NCBI GenBank assembly: GCA_026398575.1
Contig: JAPLSP010000019.1
Span: forward strand, 1 to 13,682
Reading direction: 5' to 3'
Length of the DNA stretch: 13,682 bases
DNA from: Candidatus Sumerlaeota bacterium
Lineage (GTDB): Bacteria > Sumerlaeota > Sumerlaeia > JADFCT01
Positions within the stretch are counted from its first letter, which is position 1. Each line of letters opens with the position of its first letter. A program made the translations under genes and the position numbers. The notes below the pieces were generated by a model, which saw only the letters and a list, made by a program, of their open reading frames with translations, was not told the DNA's origin and searched no databases. This document shows positions 6,796 to 13,682 of the stretch, one piece after another.

Positions 6796-6800
6796 AGAGG

Positions 6801-6863
6801 AGACGCGGAGACGCGGAGAGGGGGAGACGCGGAAAGGAGAGACGCGGAGACGCGGAGACGCGG
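6801..6863. repeat. 8-bp tandem repeat AGACGCGG
   Basis: AGACGCGG occurs at 6801, 6809, 6825, 6840, 6848 and 6856, with diverged units (AGAGGGGG at 6817, AAAGGAG at 6833) between. The array begins five bases after the stop of the pseudouridine synthase. It is purine-rich on this strand. Confidence 0.9.
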
Positions 6864-6878
6864 AGAAGGCCAGAACCA

Positions 6879-6928
6879 GTCCGTGTAAGTCCGTGTAGGT
6901 CCGTGTCGGTCCGTGTTGGTCCGTGAGA
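6879..6928. repeat. 10-bp tandem repeat GTCCGTGTNN, five copies
   Basis: Units start at 6879, 6889, 6899, 6909 and 6919: the first eight bases GTCCGTGT are constant in four, and the last two vary (AA, AG, CG, TG). The fifth reads GTCCGTGAGA. It differs in sequence and period from the 8-bp array a few bases upstream. Confidence 0.9.
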
Positions 6929-7012
6929 GGCGCGGAGAGGAGGAGAAAGCGCGCCAGGCAAGGGGAATTGGGCGCGGCTTTTTGAATTGCTTTAACGTCC
7001 GCAGGCGCAATC

Positions 7013-8281
7013 ATGGTTCCTGATTCAAACGCGATGGTTGACTTGGACACGGCGCTCGCTTCGCTGGGAATGTCCGCAGGGGCTGACTATTGGCGCGCGC
7101 ATTGGGCTGATTCCCAAACTGCCCTGCCCAGTGGCGCGATTTTTTTTCTTTCCAGCGACTGCGTGCGCCAATCCTGCCGCTTCCTGAATATCGCGCCGGA
7201 AATCGAAATCGCGCTTCTCCATGCCGCGCAAGAAATCGAAGCCTCTGCCCCCTTGCGCCGGATCGCCTGGCATTGCCATTGGCTCTTGTTTCGATCATCC
7301 GAAGATCAATCCGCCAGCATCCGCTATTGGCCCATGCCGCCGCGCGAGTTGGGCGACGCCACCCAGTTGCTCTATGCGATTGTGTTTCTCTCCGGCCTTC
7401 CTTTCGTTCAGGAGATTCATCGCCGGCGGGGCATTGCCGAAAACATAACCATCGAGACGCTGGCCGATCTTGAGCTTTGGATGCGCGAGCATCGCAAACG
7501 CCACGGCGTCTGGGGACTGAGCGAGAACGCCTGGATCGCACGGCATTTTTATGGGCAGCTAATCCGGCTGGGGCGGCTGCAATTTGAGCCGGCTCGTTTT
7601 CGCGAGGATTTTTACGTCTTCCTCCACCGGACAGAAGGGCGCGTTGTGATTCTAGCCGGCGATGGAATGCAGTTTCGGCGGGACGGCCTATTCAGCGACG
7701 CGGATGGCGCCGCTGGAAACGAACCAGATGCGCAAGCGTCTGAAGACGATTGGTGGACGGCCGTCTATAGCGAGAATGGCGAAATCATTCGCGGCCATGC
7801 AATCTCTCCGCACGGCGCGGCGCTGGCGGCGCCCATCGAAATTCGAACCCAAGAATGTACCTGCGTTCTGAAGAAAGACGATCCCACGCTGGCCGTCCAT
7901 ATCCCCGCCATCGGACCGATGAGCCCCGAGGCATGCGCCGAGTCGTTCCGCCGCGCCCTCGAATTCTTTCCAAAGCATTATCCCGATCATCCTTTCCACG
8001 GATTCACGTGCTTCTCATGGCTTCTCGATCCGCAGTTCCAGGATTATCTATCCCCGTCCTCCAATATCGTATGCTTTCAGCGCGCCGCGCATTTATTTCC
8101 TATTCCCGGCGCGACAGACCGCCAAATGTTCGACAGAGTTTTCGAAGGTCCCGTTTATGATCTATCACAAGCGCCGCGCGATACGGCGCTTCGCCGCGCG
8201 ATTCTCGAACACATCGAACGCCGCGGATGCTGGAGAATGGGAGGCGCACTCTGGCTCGCGAATGACTGGAAGCCAGAGTAA
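7013..8281 (+). CDS. Two-domain GNAT-like acyltransferase-type protein
   Basis: The 422-residue protein resembles the 'acyltransferase domain-containing' family that has a NAT N-terminal domain followed by a GNAT-like C-terminal domain. The visible pattern includes LHAAQEIEASAPLRRIAWHC (about 69-88), GVWGLSENAWIARHFYGQLI (165-184) followed by RLGRLQFEP, VHIPAIGPMSPEACAESFRR (295-314) and FTCFSWLLDPQ (331-341), the last two being hallmarks of the family as I remember it. The end has GCWRMGGALWLANDW. No signal peptide or membrane segment is seen, so it is probably cytoplasmic. Substrate and function are unknown in this family. The ATG at 7013 has only a weak upstream AGG; a second ATG at 7034 is possible. 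The gene stands alone between two repeat arrays. The family match is from memory and would need a profile search. Confidence 0.65.
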   Translation: MVPDSNAMVDLDTALASLGMSAGADYWRAHWADSQTALPSGAIFFLSSDCVRQSCRFLNIAPEIEIALLHAAQEIEASAPLRRIAWHCHWLLFRSSEDQSASIRYWPMPPRELGDATQLLYAIVFLSGLPFVQEIHRRRGIAENITIETLADLELWMREHRKRHGVWGLSENAWIARHFYGQLIRLGRLQFEPARFREDFYVFLHRTEGRVVILAGDGMQFRRDGLFSDADGAAGNEPDAQASEDDWWTAVYSENGEIIRGHAISPHGAALAAPIEIRTQECTCVLKKDDPTLAVHIPAIGPMSPEACAESFRRALEFFPKHYPDHPFHGFTCFSWLLDPQFQDYLSPSSNIVCFQRAAHLFPIPGATDRQMFDRVFEGPVYDLSQAPRDTALRRAILEHIERRGCWRMGGALWLANDWKPE

Positions 8282-8330
8282 TCCCATTATACCAGAAGAG
8301 CATGCCTTTAGCCGTATAATGATGTACTCA

Positions 8331-8420
8331 CCACAGAGGCACAGAGACACAGAGAAAAGCATCCGGAAATACTTGAAAAATACTCTTTGTGATTTTCTCT
8401 GTGTCTCGGTGTCTCTGTGG
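8331..8420. repeat. Large inverted repeat with CACAGAG-type arms
   Basis: A 28-base arm (8331-8358, CCACAGAGGCACAGAGACAC then AGAGAAAA) pairs with 8393-8420, with 26 of 28 positions matching, around a 34-base loop. Each arm is itself built of short CACAGAG/ACACAGAG repeats. The hairpin sits 50 bp after the acyltransferase-type gene and 115 bp before the HEAT-repeat gene. It could work as a terminator for the first gene, but no T-run follows the stem. Confidence 0.85.
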
Positions 8421-8534
8421 TGGCTTTATAATAATTGACCGAAGGATTACAGGTTTCGCCATCATACCGCTTGTCTCGGCGGAAACGGTGAGGAAAATCT
8501 TCGCCAGAGCTGAAGCATGAAAGGCTGATTAACA

Positions 8535-11201
8535 ATGCGCAGAAAAACTTGTATGCTGGCGGCGGCCATCGCGGCGTTTGCTGTGGCGGGATTATTCGCC
8601 CAGGCGCAACCGGCGCCATCGAAGACTGAAGGGTATCAGGATCAGGTTGCGCAAACGCTCGCCGCGCTGCGTTCGTATCAAGAAGGCGAGAAGGGCGGCA
8701 AGACGGCGAAGATGGAGAAGCTGATTCGCGCTTCGGAAAGCAGCGGCGAATTGCGGAAGATTTTGATTCCCCAGATGGTGAAATTTTTATGTGACGGGCA
8801 AGTCTCTTTCGCCGCGCGGCAGTTTATCGCCGGGCAGATTTCTTTCACCGGCCTTGGCGGCGCTGAAGGCGTCAAAGCGGCGGCAGGATTGCTGCTCAAT
8901 AGCGATGAGAAGACCGCTGAATTGGGGCGCATGGCGCTCGAACGCGCGCCGCAACAGGAAGCCGGCCCGGCGCTGCGCGAGGTTCTGCCCAAAGCCAAAG
9001 GCGCCATCCGCATCGGCATCATCAATTCGCTGGGAGCGCGTCGCGACAAAGACGCGGTTGAGACGCTGGCCCAAGTGGCAATGGCTCCCGATGCGCAAGC
9101 CGCCGAAGCTGCGCTCTCAGCCCTCGGCGCCATCGGCGATGCCAAGGCCGCGCAATCGCTCCTGCAGCTGCGATCTACGATTCCGGATTCCCTCAAACCC
9201 GCCGCTTGCGCCGCCGCCTTGCGCGCCGCCGCTTTGCTGGCCGCCGAAAATTCCAGGGAACAGGCCCATGCAATTTATGAAGCGCTCTATAAGGAGGGTC
9301 TGCCTGAAGCAACGCGCGTGTGCGCCTTGCGCGGATTGATCGTCACGGACGGAGCAAAGGAATTGCCCCGCGCGATGGAGGCGCTGAAGACCGGCTGCCC
9401 TCACTTCCAGCGCGCTGCCGCCCAAGCGCTGCGAGAGAGCCCAAACAGGGAAACCGTAATCGCGCTCGCCGAGGCCCTGAGCTCCCTTCCGCTCGAATCG
9501 CAAATCCTGGCGCTCAACCTTTTGGGCCAGTACGGCGAGCGCGCGACCATGCGCGCCGTGATGCCGATGACGCGCGACGGTGATGAAAAGATACGGATTG
9601 CAGCCATCGCGGCCCTCAAGAATATGGGCGACGCGGCGATCATCGTGCCGCTGGCGCAGATGGCGGCGTCCTCGCAGGGAGAAGAACAGGAGGCCGCGCG
9701 CGCCAGCCTGCAAGGGCTGGCCGATCCGGGCGTGGACGAGGAAATCACAGTCCAGCTGAAAAAAATGTACAGCGCCGGCCAAAAGGAAACGGAGAAAATC
9801 CGCCTGGAGCTGATCCGCGCCATCCGCGAGCGCCGGATCAAGACCGCCGTCATGTCATTGATAGCCGTCGCCCGCGACGCCTCCAACGACGAGCGCGCCG
9901 AGGCGTTCAGCGCCCTTGAAAAGCTCGCCGAGCCGCGCGACCTTCCCGATTTGCTTGACTTGATGACAAAGGAACCTTCCGCCAAAGTCCAGAAGCGCGC
10001 GCAGGCTGCCGTCATCGAAATAGCCAGGCAAATCCCCGAAGAAAACAAACGAGCCGACGCCGTTCTGCTGGCGCTGGATGGCGCGACGTCCTCCGAAGCC
10101 CAACGGACGCTAGTGGCAATCCTGGGCAAGATCGGCAATCGTCCGGCCTTGGAGCGCCTGCGCAAGCTGCAAAAATCGAATCTGGATGAAAAAATACAGG
10201 ACGCGGTGTTGCGCGCCTTCAGCGATTTCCCCAACGCGGCGCCGCTGGACGATTTGCTCGAGATGGCCAAATCCGCCAAGGACGCCAAGACGAGGATCAT
10301 GGCGCTGCGCGGAGTGATGCGCCTGCTGTCGCTGCCCAACGGCTTGCCGCCCGAAAAGGCGCGGTCGGTCTTCGAGGAAGCGCTGAAGCTGGCGGCCAAT
10401 CCCGTTGAAAAAAAAGAAACGCTGGCCGGATTGTCCGAGACGCGGAACGTTGAGGCGCTCAAATTGGCGATGAGTTATATCGGCGACGGTGAATTGAAAA
10501 ACGAGGCCATGAGCGCGTGTGTGACGCTGGCAAAAAATCTCGCGGCCATCGCTCCGGGCGAGGCGCGACGCGCGACGCAAAAAATCCTTGAATCGTCCCA
10601 GGAGGAGTTCATCCGCAAAAGCGCGCAGGAAGCGCTGGACCTGATCAAGAAGTCGCAAGGCTACCTTACGGAGTGGCAGGTGTCCGGCCCCTATATTCCG
10701 CAATCTTATGACACGGCGAAGACGACGGCGGAGGCCTTTGCTCCGGAAGAGCCAACAACCACCGCCGCCGCGTGGAAGCCTGTGCGCTTGGCAGCGGCGC
10801 CCGACAAGCCGGCGCTGATGGATTTCAATGCGGACAGGGATTTGGAGGGCAGTCGGCGCGCCGCTTACTTGCGCGCGAGAATTTGGGCGGACAAGGAGCA
10901 GCCGGCGCGCATCGAACTCGGCAGCAGCGGAGGCGCGAAGGTCTGGCTCAACGGCGCGGCGGTTCACGCCAGCGATAAGGATCGTTTTTATAAAGCTGAT
11001 GAAGAGAAGGCGCCTGTTGTGTTGAAGCAGGGATGGAATTATCTGATGATTAAGAGCGTCAGCAATTCTGGGGATTGGCTTGCTTCGGCGCGGCTTGTGG
11101 GGAGCGATGGGAAGGCGATTGAGGATATGATGGTGGATAGCTCGGGTGTGGAAGATACGAAGCAGTTTTGCGCGATGGAGGCAAAGGCGAAGGAGGAATA
11201 G
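8535..11201 (+). CDS. Secreted HEAT-repeat protein with C-terminal jelly-roll-like domain
   Basis: The 888-residue protein begins with a signal peptide (about 1-24, RRKTCMLAAAIAAFAVAG, cleavage likely near AQA-QP). Residues about 35-705 are helical repeats of HEAT/PBS type rich in alanine, for example VETLAQVAMAPDAQAAEAAL (175-194) followed by SALGAIGD, and similar units through about 640. Such arrays scaffold protein contacts. The last 180 residues, from about 709 (GYLTEWQVSGPY), change character to a beta-rich region: ELGSSGGAKVWLNGAAVH (about 794-811), then LKQGWNYLMIKSV (831-843) and DWLASARLVG. This resembles the sugar-binding-like sandwich domains attached to large exported proteins in Planctomycetes and Lentisphaerae. 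AAAGG ten bases upstream supports the start. No catalytic motif is seen. It converges on a mannosidase gene, so a role in surface glycan handling is possible but unproven. Confidence 0.8.
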   Translation: MRRKTCMLAAAIAAFAVAGLFAQAQPAPSKTEGYQDQVAQTLAALRSYQEGEKGGKTAKMEKLIRASESSGELRKILIPQMVKFLCDGQVSFAARQFIAGQISFTGLGGAEGVKAAAGLLLNSDEKTAELGRMALERAPQQEAGPALREVLPKAKGAIRIGIINSLGARRDKDAVETLAQVAMAPDAQAAEAALSALGAIGDAKAAQSLLQLRSTIPDSLKPAACAAALRAAALLAAENSREQAHAIYEALYKEGLPEATRVCALRGLIVTDGAKELPRAMEALKTGCPHFQRAAAQALRESPNRETVIALAEALSSLPLESQILALNLLGQYGERATMRAVMPMTRDGDEKIRIAAIAALKNMGDAAIIVPLAQMAASSQGEEQEAARASLQGLADPGVDEEITVQLKKMYSAGQKETEKIRLELIRAIRERRIKTAVMSLIAVARDASNDERAEAFSALEKLAEPRDLPDLLDLMTKEPSAKVQKRAQAAVIEIARQIPEENKRADAVLLALDGATSSEAQRTLVAILGKIGNRPALERLRKLQKSNLDEKIQDAVLRAFSDFPNAAPLDDLLEMAKSAKDAKTRIMALRGVMRLLSLPNGLPPEKARSVFEEALKLAANPVEKKETLAGLSETRNVEALKLAMSYIGDGELKNEAMSACVTLAKNLAAIAPGEARRATQKILESSQEEFIRKSAQEALDLIKKSQGYLTEWQVSGPYIPQSYDTAKTTAEAFAPEEPTTTAAAWKPVRLAAAPDKPALMDFNADRDLEGSRRAAYLRARIWADKEQPARIELGSSGGAKVWLNGAAVHASDKDRFYKADEEKAPVVLKQGWNYLMIKSVSNSGDWLASARLVGSDGKAIEDMMVDSSGVEDTKQFCAMEAKAKEE

Positions 11202-11207
11202 AGAAGG

Positions 11208-11228
11208 GCGAATAGCGAATAGCGAATA
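11208..11228. repeat. 7-bp tandem repeat GCGAATA, three copies
   Basis: Three perfect head-to-tail units at 11208, 11215 and 11222, just after the HEAT-repeat stop codon. A G-rich stretch follows. Confidence 0.9.
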
Positions 11229-11247
11229 GATTGGCGATGGTGATGGA

Positions 11248-11278
11248 GGGGATGGGGAGGGGGATATGGAGCGCGGGG
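11248..11278 (+). other. G-rich stretch, candidate G-quadruplex
   Basis: Four runs of four or five G occur at 11248-11251, 11254-11257, 11259-11263 and 11275-11278; the first three are separated by only 1-2 bases and the last by 11. It lies between convergent genes. Structure is untested. Confidence 0.35.
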
Positions 11279-11289
11279 AATAGCTTTGA

Positions 11290-11339
11290 CTACAAGCGCC
11301 ATCTGAAGATGGAACTACAAGCGCCACCTAAAGGTGGAA
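11290..11339. repeat. 25-bp hairpin repeat, two copies with compensatory changes
   Basis: Two head-to-tail 25-bp units (11290-11314, 11315-11339) share CTACAAGCGCCA. Each holds a perfect 6-bp palindromic stem: CCATCT-GA-AGATGG in the first, CCACCT-AA-AGGTGG in the second. The T-to-C change in one arm is matched by A-to-G in the other, so pairing is preserved. The unit lies 3' to both flanking genes and could act on either transcript. Confidence 0.85.
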
Positions 11340-11350
11340 CTACTAACAAA

Positions 11351-13682
11351 CTACGAGCGTTTGCAGTAAAAGGTCTTGATTTCGAAGGGGCGGAAGTATA
11401 ACTCGACGACGCCGTTCTTGAGCAGGTGCGTATGGTGGCGCTCTTCGAGCAGGTTGGTTTCGCTGATGGATTGGAAACCGTCGCCGAACTGCAAATGCGC
11501 GTAGGTTCCGGTTTTTCCAGCCTCATATAAACGGAACACATAGCCCTTGCCGTCTTCGGACTGCTTGACCGATTCGACGATGACGTTCGGCGCGCTGACC
11601 GTCAGCAACGAATCCACCGGCTGAGCCGCGCCGGAAACCAGATAGGCCAGCGCGCCGCTGTTGAGCTCATACGCGGGCCGGACCACGGACTCGACCGAGA
11701 AGCCGCTGGCGTGCGGCAGCAGCGAATAGGTGAAGAGATGGCATCCCTGATCGCCGCGGGCGTCGGGATGCGTGCCGGACTTGAGCAGGCTCAGGCGGAG
11801 TTCGCCATTTTTCGCGGTGACGCCGTATTTGCAGTCGTTCAGCAGCGCCACGCCGAAGCCGTTTTCCGAAAGGTCCGTCCATTTGTGGGCGCAGACTTCG
11901 AATTGCGCCCGGTCGTCGGCCTGATTGTCGTGCGTGGTCCGTTCGACGTGTCCGTACTGGATTTCATGGCGGGCAAAGTCGCTCAGGATATCGAACTCGA
12001 AGCCGGCCTTGAGCAGCTGATGCTTGTCATTCCAGTCCACATGCGTCTGGAAATCCACGCGCGGACTGGTCGAGTGGAAAACCAGGTCCTGCATGATCGA
12101 AGATTGCCCGCCGATTTTGTAGGTGGAGCGGATTCGCATTTGGACGGGCCCGTCGCAGACGATCTTGCGGCTTTCGAGGCGAAGATCGGGGCGCATCTTC
12201 AGCGACACGTCGCGGTCAATGTCCCAGTTGTCCCACACCGCCGGAATATCCTCGCCGATGAGGAATGTATTGAGAGCGCCGCCTTTGCGGACGATTTCGC
12301 GCAGCGACGTCTTCTCGATGAAGGAGACGATGCGCCCGTACCGGTCGAAGCGGACGAACGCGAAGGGCGTTTCGATGGCGCTCCTGCCGGCTTTGAACGG
12401 ACTTGCGGGCCGCGCCGGCGATTTCTTTTTTTTCAGCCGCAAGACCTTTGCCCCCAGTGGCGGCAGGGACAGTCCGGCGATCGCGAGCGTCCGTTCGCCC
12501 CGGACGTCTTCAATGCGCTGGCAGGCCAGCGATTCATCCTCCGGCGCCCATCCTTCTTCCGCGTCATCCAGCGTCACTTCGTCCGTCCGTTCCCAGCTCA
12601 GCGAATTGGCCACGAGCCAGGTCCGCTCATCGCGCGCGTTTTTCGCTTTGTCCTTGGCGCCGTTCCTGGCCGCCAGGAATTCCATCGCGTAGTAGCGCCA
12701 GCACGTGGCGCTGATATAAACGTGATAGAGCGCGTCGGCCGCCTCGTCGTTGACGGCGGCGATCGAGGAGCCGGGCAGGATGTCGTGGAATTGCCGGGTC
12801 AGCAGCGTTTTCCAAAGTTCGCGCAAGGGCGCCGCGGGATACTTGGCCCCCGCGCGCAGCGAGGCCATCGCGCAAAGCAACTCGGCGTCGCGCAACGCCA
12901 GTTCGCAATAGCGGTTGAGCTGCTTCGAGCCGGCGACCGAGGTCAGCGTTCCGCGGTGCAATTCGAGATAGAGCTCGCCCTGCCACACCGGCAGCCGTTC
13001 GGCATGTTCGCTGAAGCCCTCCATAAAGTCGCTGAGCGAGATATGCTGCGCGCGCGGACAGCCTTCCAAATCCTCGACGCGCCGGGCGATCTCGATCATC
13101 TCGAACTGCGGTCCGCCGCCGCCGTCGCCATAGCCGTAGGCGCAATAATGGCGGTCCTGGACGTCCTTGTGCTGGACATTGTTCCATTGCGCGGTCAGCG
13201 TTTTGGGATCGGGCCAGCAGTGGACACTGTTAAGGTGCGTGATGACGGGCGAGCCGTCAATGCCGCGCCAGACGAACGTGTCGAAGGGGAAGCGCGTCGT
13301 GTCGTTCCACGCCATTTTCGCCGTGCAGAAGAATTCGATTCCGGCGCCGCGCAAAATCTGGGGCAGCGCCGCCGAGTATCCGAACACGTCCGGCAGCCAG
13401 AGCGTGTCGGACGTATAGCCGAACATCTCGCGCGTGGCGGTCTGGCCATAGAGCAGCTGGCGGGTGAGCGATTCGCCCGAGGGGATGTTGCAGTCCGGCT
13501 CGATCCACATGCCGCCGTTCGGCTCCCAGCGCTTGGCCCGGACCATTTCGCGGATTTTTTCAAAGAGCGTTGGATATAAGCGCCGGACAACGTCGGCGTG
13601 ATACGGCGTGGTCTGGAGGAAGCGGAATTCGGGATATTGCTCCATCAGGTTGATCGCGTTCGCGAAGGTGCGGGCGCACTTG
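11351..13682 (-). CDS. GH38 alpha-mannosidase (5' end outside the window)
   Basis: A glycoside hydrolase family 38 alpha-mannosidase that removes alpha-linked mannose using a zinc ion. The frame is open to the window edge and in frame upstream of the ATG at 13645 reads KCARTFANAINL, which matches the family, so 13645 is not the true start. About 776 residues are visible; the usual 1,000 or so implies that 200-280 are missing, including the GHxHxD zinc motif, expected only about ten residues past the edge. Visible landmarks, numbering from ATG 13645: nucleophile and zinc ligand D86 in LWLPDVFGYS, FDTFVWRGIDGSPVITHLNS (121-140), LPVWQGELYLELHRGT (218-233) of the middle domain, and zinc ligand H287 in RQFHDILPGSS. 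The C-terminal beta region has DFQTHVDWNDKHQLLKAGF and ENGFGVALLNDCKYG. Whether exported cannot be judged. Confidence 0.93.
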   Translation of the reverse strand, partial: KCARTFANAINLMEQYPEFRFLQTTPYHADVVRRLYPTLFEKIREMVRAKRWEPNGGMWIEPDCNIPSGESLTRQLLYGQTATREMFGYTSDTLWLPDVFGYSAALPQILRGAGIEFFCTAKMAWNDTTRFPFDTFVWRGIDGSPVITHLNSVHCWPDPKTLTAQWNNVQHKDVQDRHYCAYGYGDGGGGPQFEMIEIARRVEDLEGCPRAQHISLSDFMEGFSEHAERLPVWQGELYLELHRGTLTSVAGSKQLNRYCELALRDAELLCAMASLRAGAKYPAAPLRELWKTLLTRQFHDILPGSSIAAVNDEAADALYHVYISATCWRYYAMEFLAARNGAKDKAKNARDERTWLVANSLSWERTDEVTLDDAEEGWAPEDESLACQRIEDVRGERTLAIAGLSLPPLGAKVLRLKKKKSPARPASPFKAGRSAIETPFAFVRFDRYGRIVSFIEKTSLREIVRKGGALNTFLIGEDIPAVWDNWDIDRDVSLKMRPDLRLESRKIVCDGPVQMRIRSTYKIGGQSSIMQDLVFHSTSPRVDFQTHVDWNDKHQLLKAGFEFDILSDFARHEIQYGHVERTTHDNQADDRAQFEVCAHKWTDLSENGFGVALLNDCKYGVTAKNGELRLSLLKSGTHPDARGDQGCHLFTYSLLPHASGFSVESVVRPAYELNSGALAYLVSGAAQPVDSLLTVSAPNVIVESVKQSEDGKGYVFRLYEAGKTGTYAHLQFGDGFQSISETNLLEERHHTHLLKNGVVELYFRPFEIKTFYCKRS

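Noticed and set aside
6801..6928. The 8-bp and 10-bp arrays as coding sequence on the minus strand
   Set aside because: The minus-strand frames there are only the translated repeats (PRLRVS-type and HGPTRT-type runs).
8435..8468. A sigma-70-type promoter before the HEAT-repeat gene (TTGACC as -35)
   Set aside because: No acceptable -10 box lies at 16-18 bases; CATACC is the nearest and is too far from consensus.
9401..10462. A 353-codon minus-strand open frame rich in Ser, Ala and Arg
   Set aside because: It is antisense to the HEAT-repeat gene and has no recognisable domain; composition explains it.
10110..11327. A 405-codon open frame on the minus strand within and beyond the HEAT-repeat gene
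   Set aside because: The plus-strand frame has a signal peptide, a Shine-Dalgarno and regular repeats. The opposite frame is arginine-rich low-complexity sequence typical of antisense GC frames.
11711..13579. A 622-codon open frame on the plus strand opposite the mannosidase gene
   Set aside because: The minus-strand frame carries clear GH38 motifs across the whole region. The plus-strand frame shows no known motif and is a shadow of GC-rich codon use.
1..13682. tRNA, rRNA, transposase or phage genes
   Set aside because: I looked for the usual motifs on both strands and found none.

Overview
The window looks like part of a chromosome from a free-living, Gram-negative-type bacterium with moderately high GC, about 60% in coding regions by eye. 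The gene mix points to a PVC-superphylum or allied environmental candidate phylum: secreted HEAT-repeat protein with a C-terminal jelly-roll-like domain, GH38 alpha-mannosidase, aldo/keto reductase, a large Fe-S/FAD oxidoreductase, and gaps full of short-period repeats. That placement is inference; no rRNA, tRNA or other phylogenetic marker is present to fix it.

Layout. Positions 1-559 hold a toxin-antitoxin module: the 3' end of an antitoxin-like gene overlaps a PIN-domain (VapC-type) toxin by the four bases ATGA, and this stretch is visibly AT-richer than the rest. An aldo/keto reductase follows (598-1566). After a repeat-rich gap comes a 528-residue oxidoreductase (1772-3358) with a NuoG-type [2Fe-2S] domain, GltD-like Fe-S and FAD motifs, and C-terminal Fe-S motifs, but no recognisable second (pyridine-nucleotide) Rossmann module. 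Next is a secreted thioredoxin-like/TPR protein with no CxxC (about 3482-4528). A gap with 17-bp tandem repeats and a good -24/-12 (sigma-54) promoter candidate precedes a YugP-family membrane zinc protease (4808-5518). A nested inverted-repeat element (about 5571-5733) separates it from an RluD-like pseudouridine synthase (about 5824-6795). After 8-bp and 10-bp tandem arrays lies a two-domain GNAT-like acyltransferase-type protein (7013-8281). After a 28-bp inverted-repeat hairpin comes the secreted 888-residue HEAT-repeat protein (8535-11201). The last gene, on the minus strand and converging on it, is a GH38 alpha-mannosidase (11351 to the edge) whose 5' end lies outside the window.

There is little sign of a shared pathway. 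Most genes are separated by 120-300 bp, each with its own spacing, so apart from the antitoxin/toxin pair I see no tight operon. The secreted HEAT protein and the mannosidase fit a glycan-degrading lifestyle, but the link is only proximity.

The most distinctive things are the intergenic DNA and the oxidoreductase. Nearly every gap over 120 bp carries a different short-period tandem repeat (7, 8, 9, 10, 14, 17, 21 or 25 bp) or a long hairpin, and one pair of hairpin repeats shows compensatory base changes. I see no CRISPR array, insertion-sequence transposase, phage gene or obvious defence cluster beyond the toxin-antitoxin pair.
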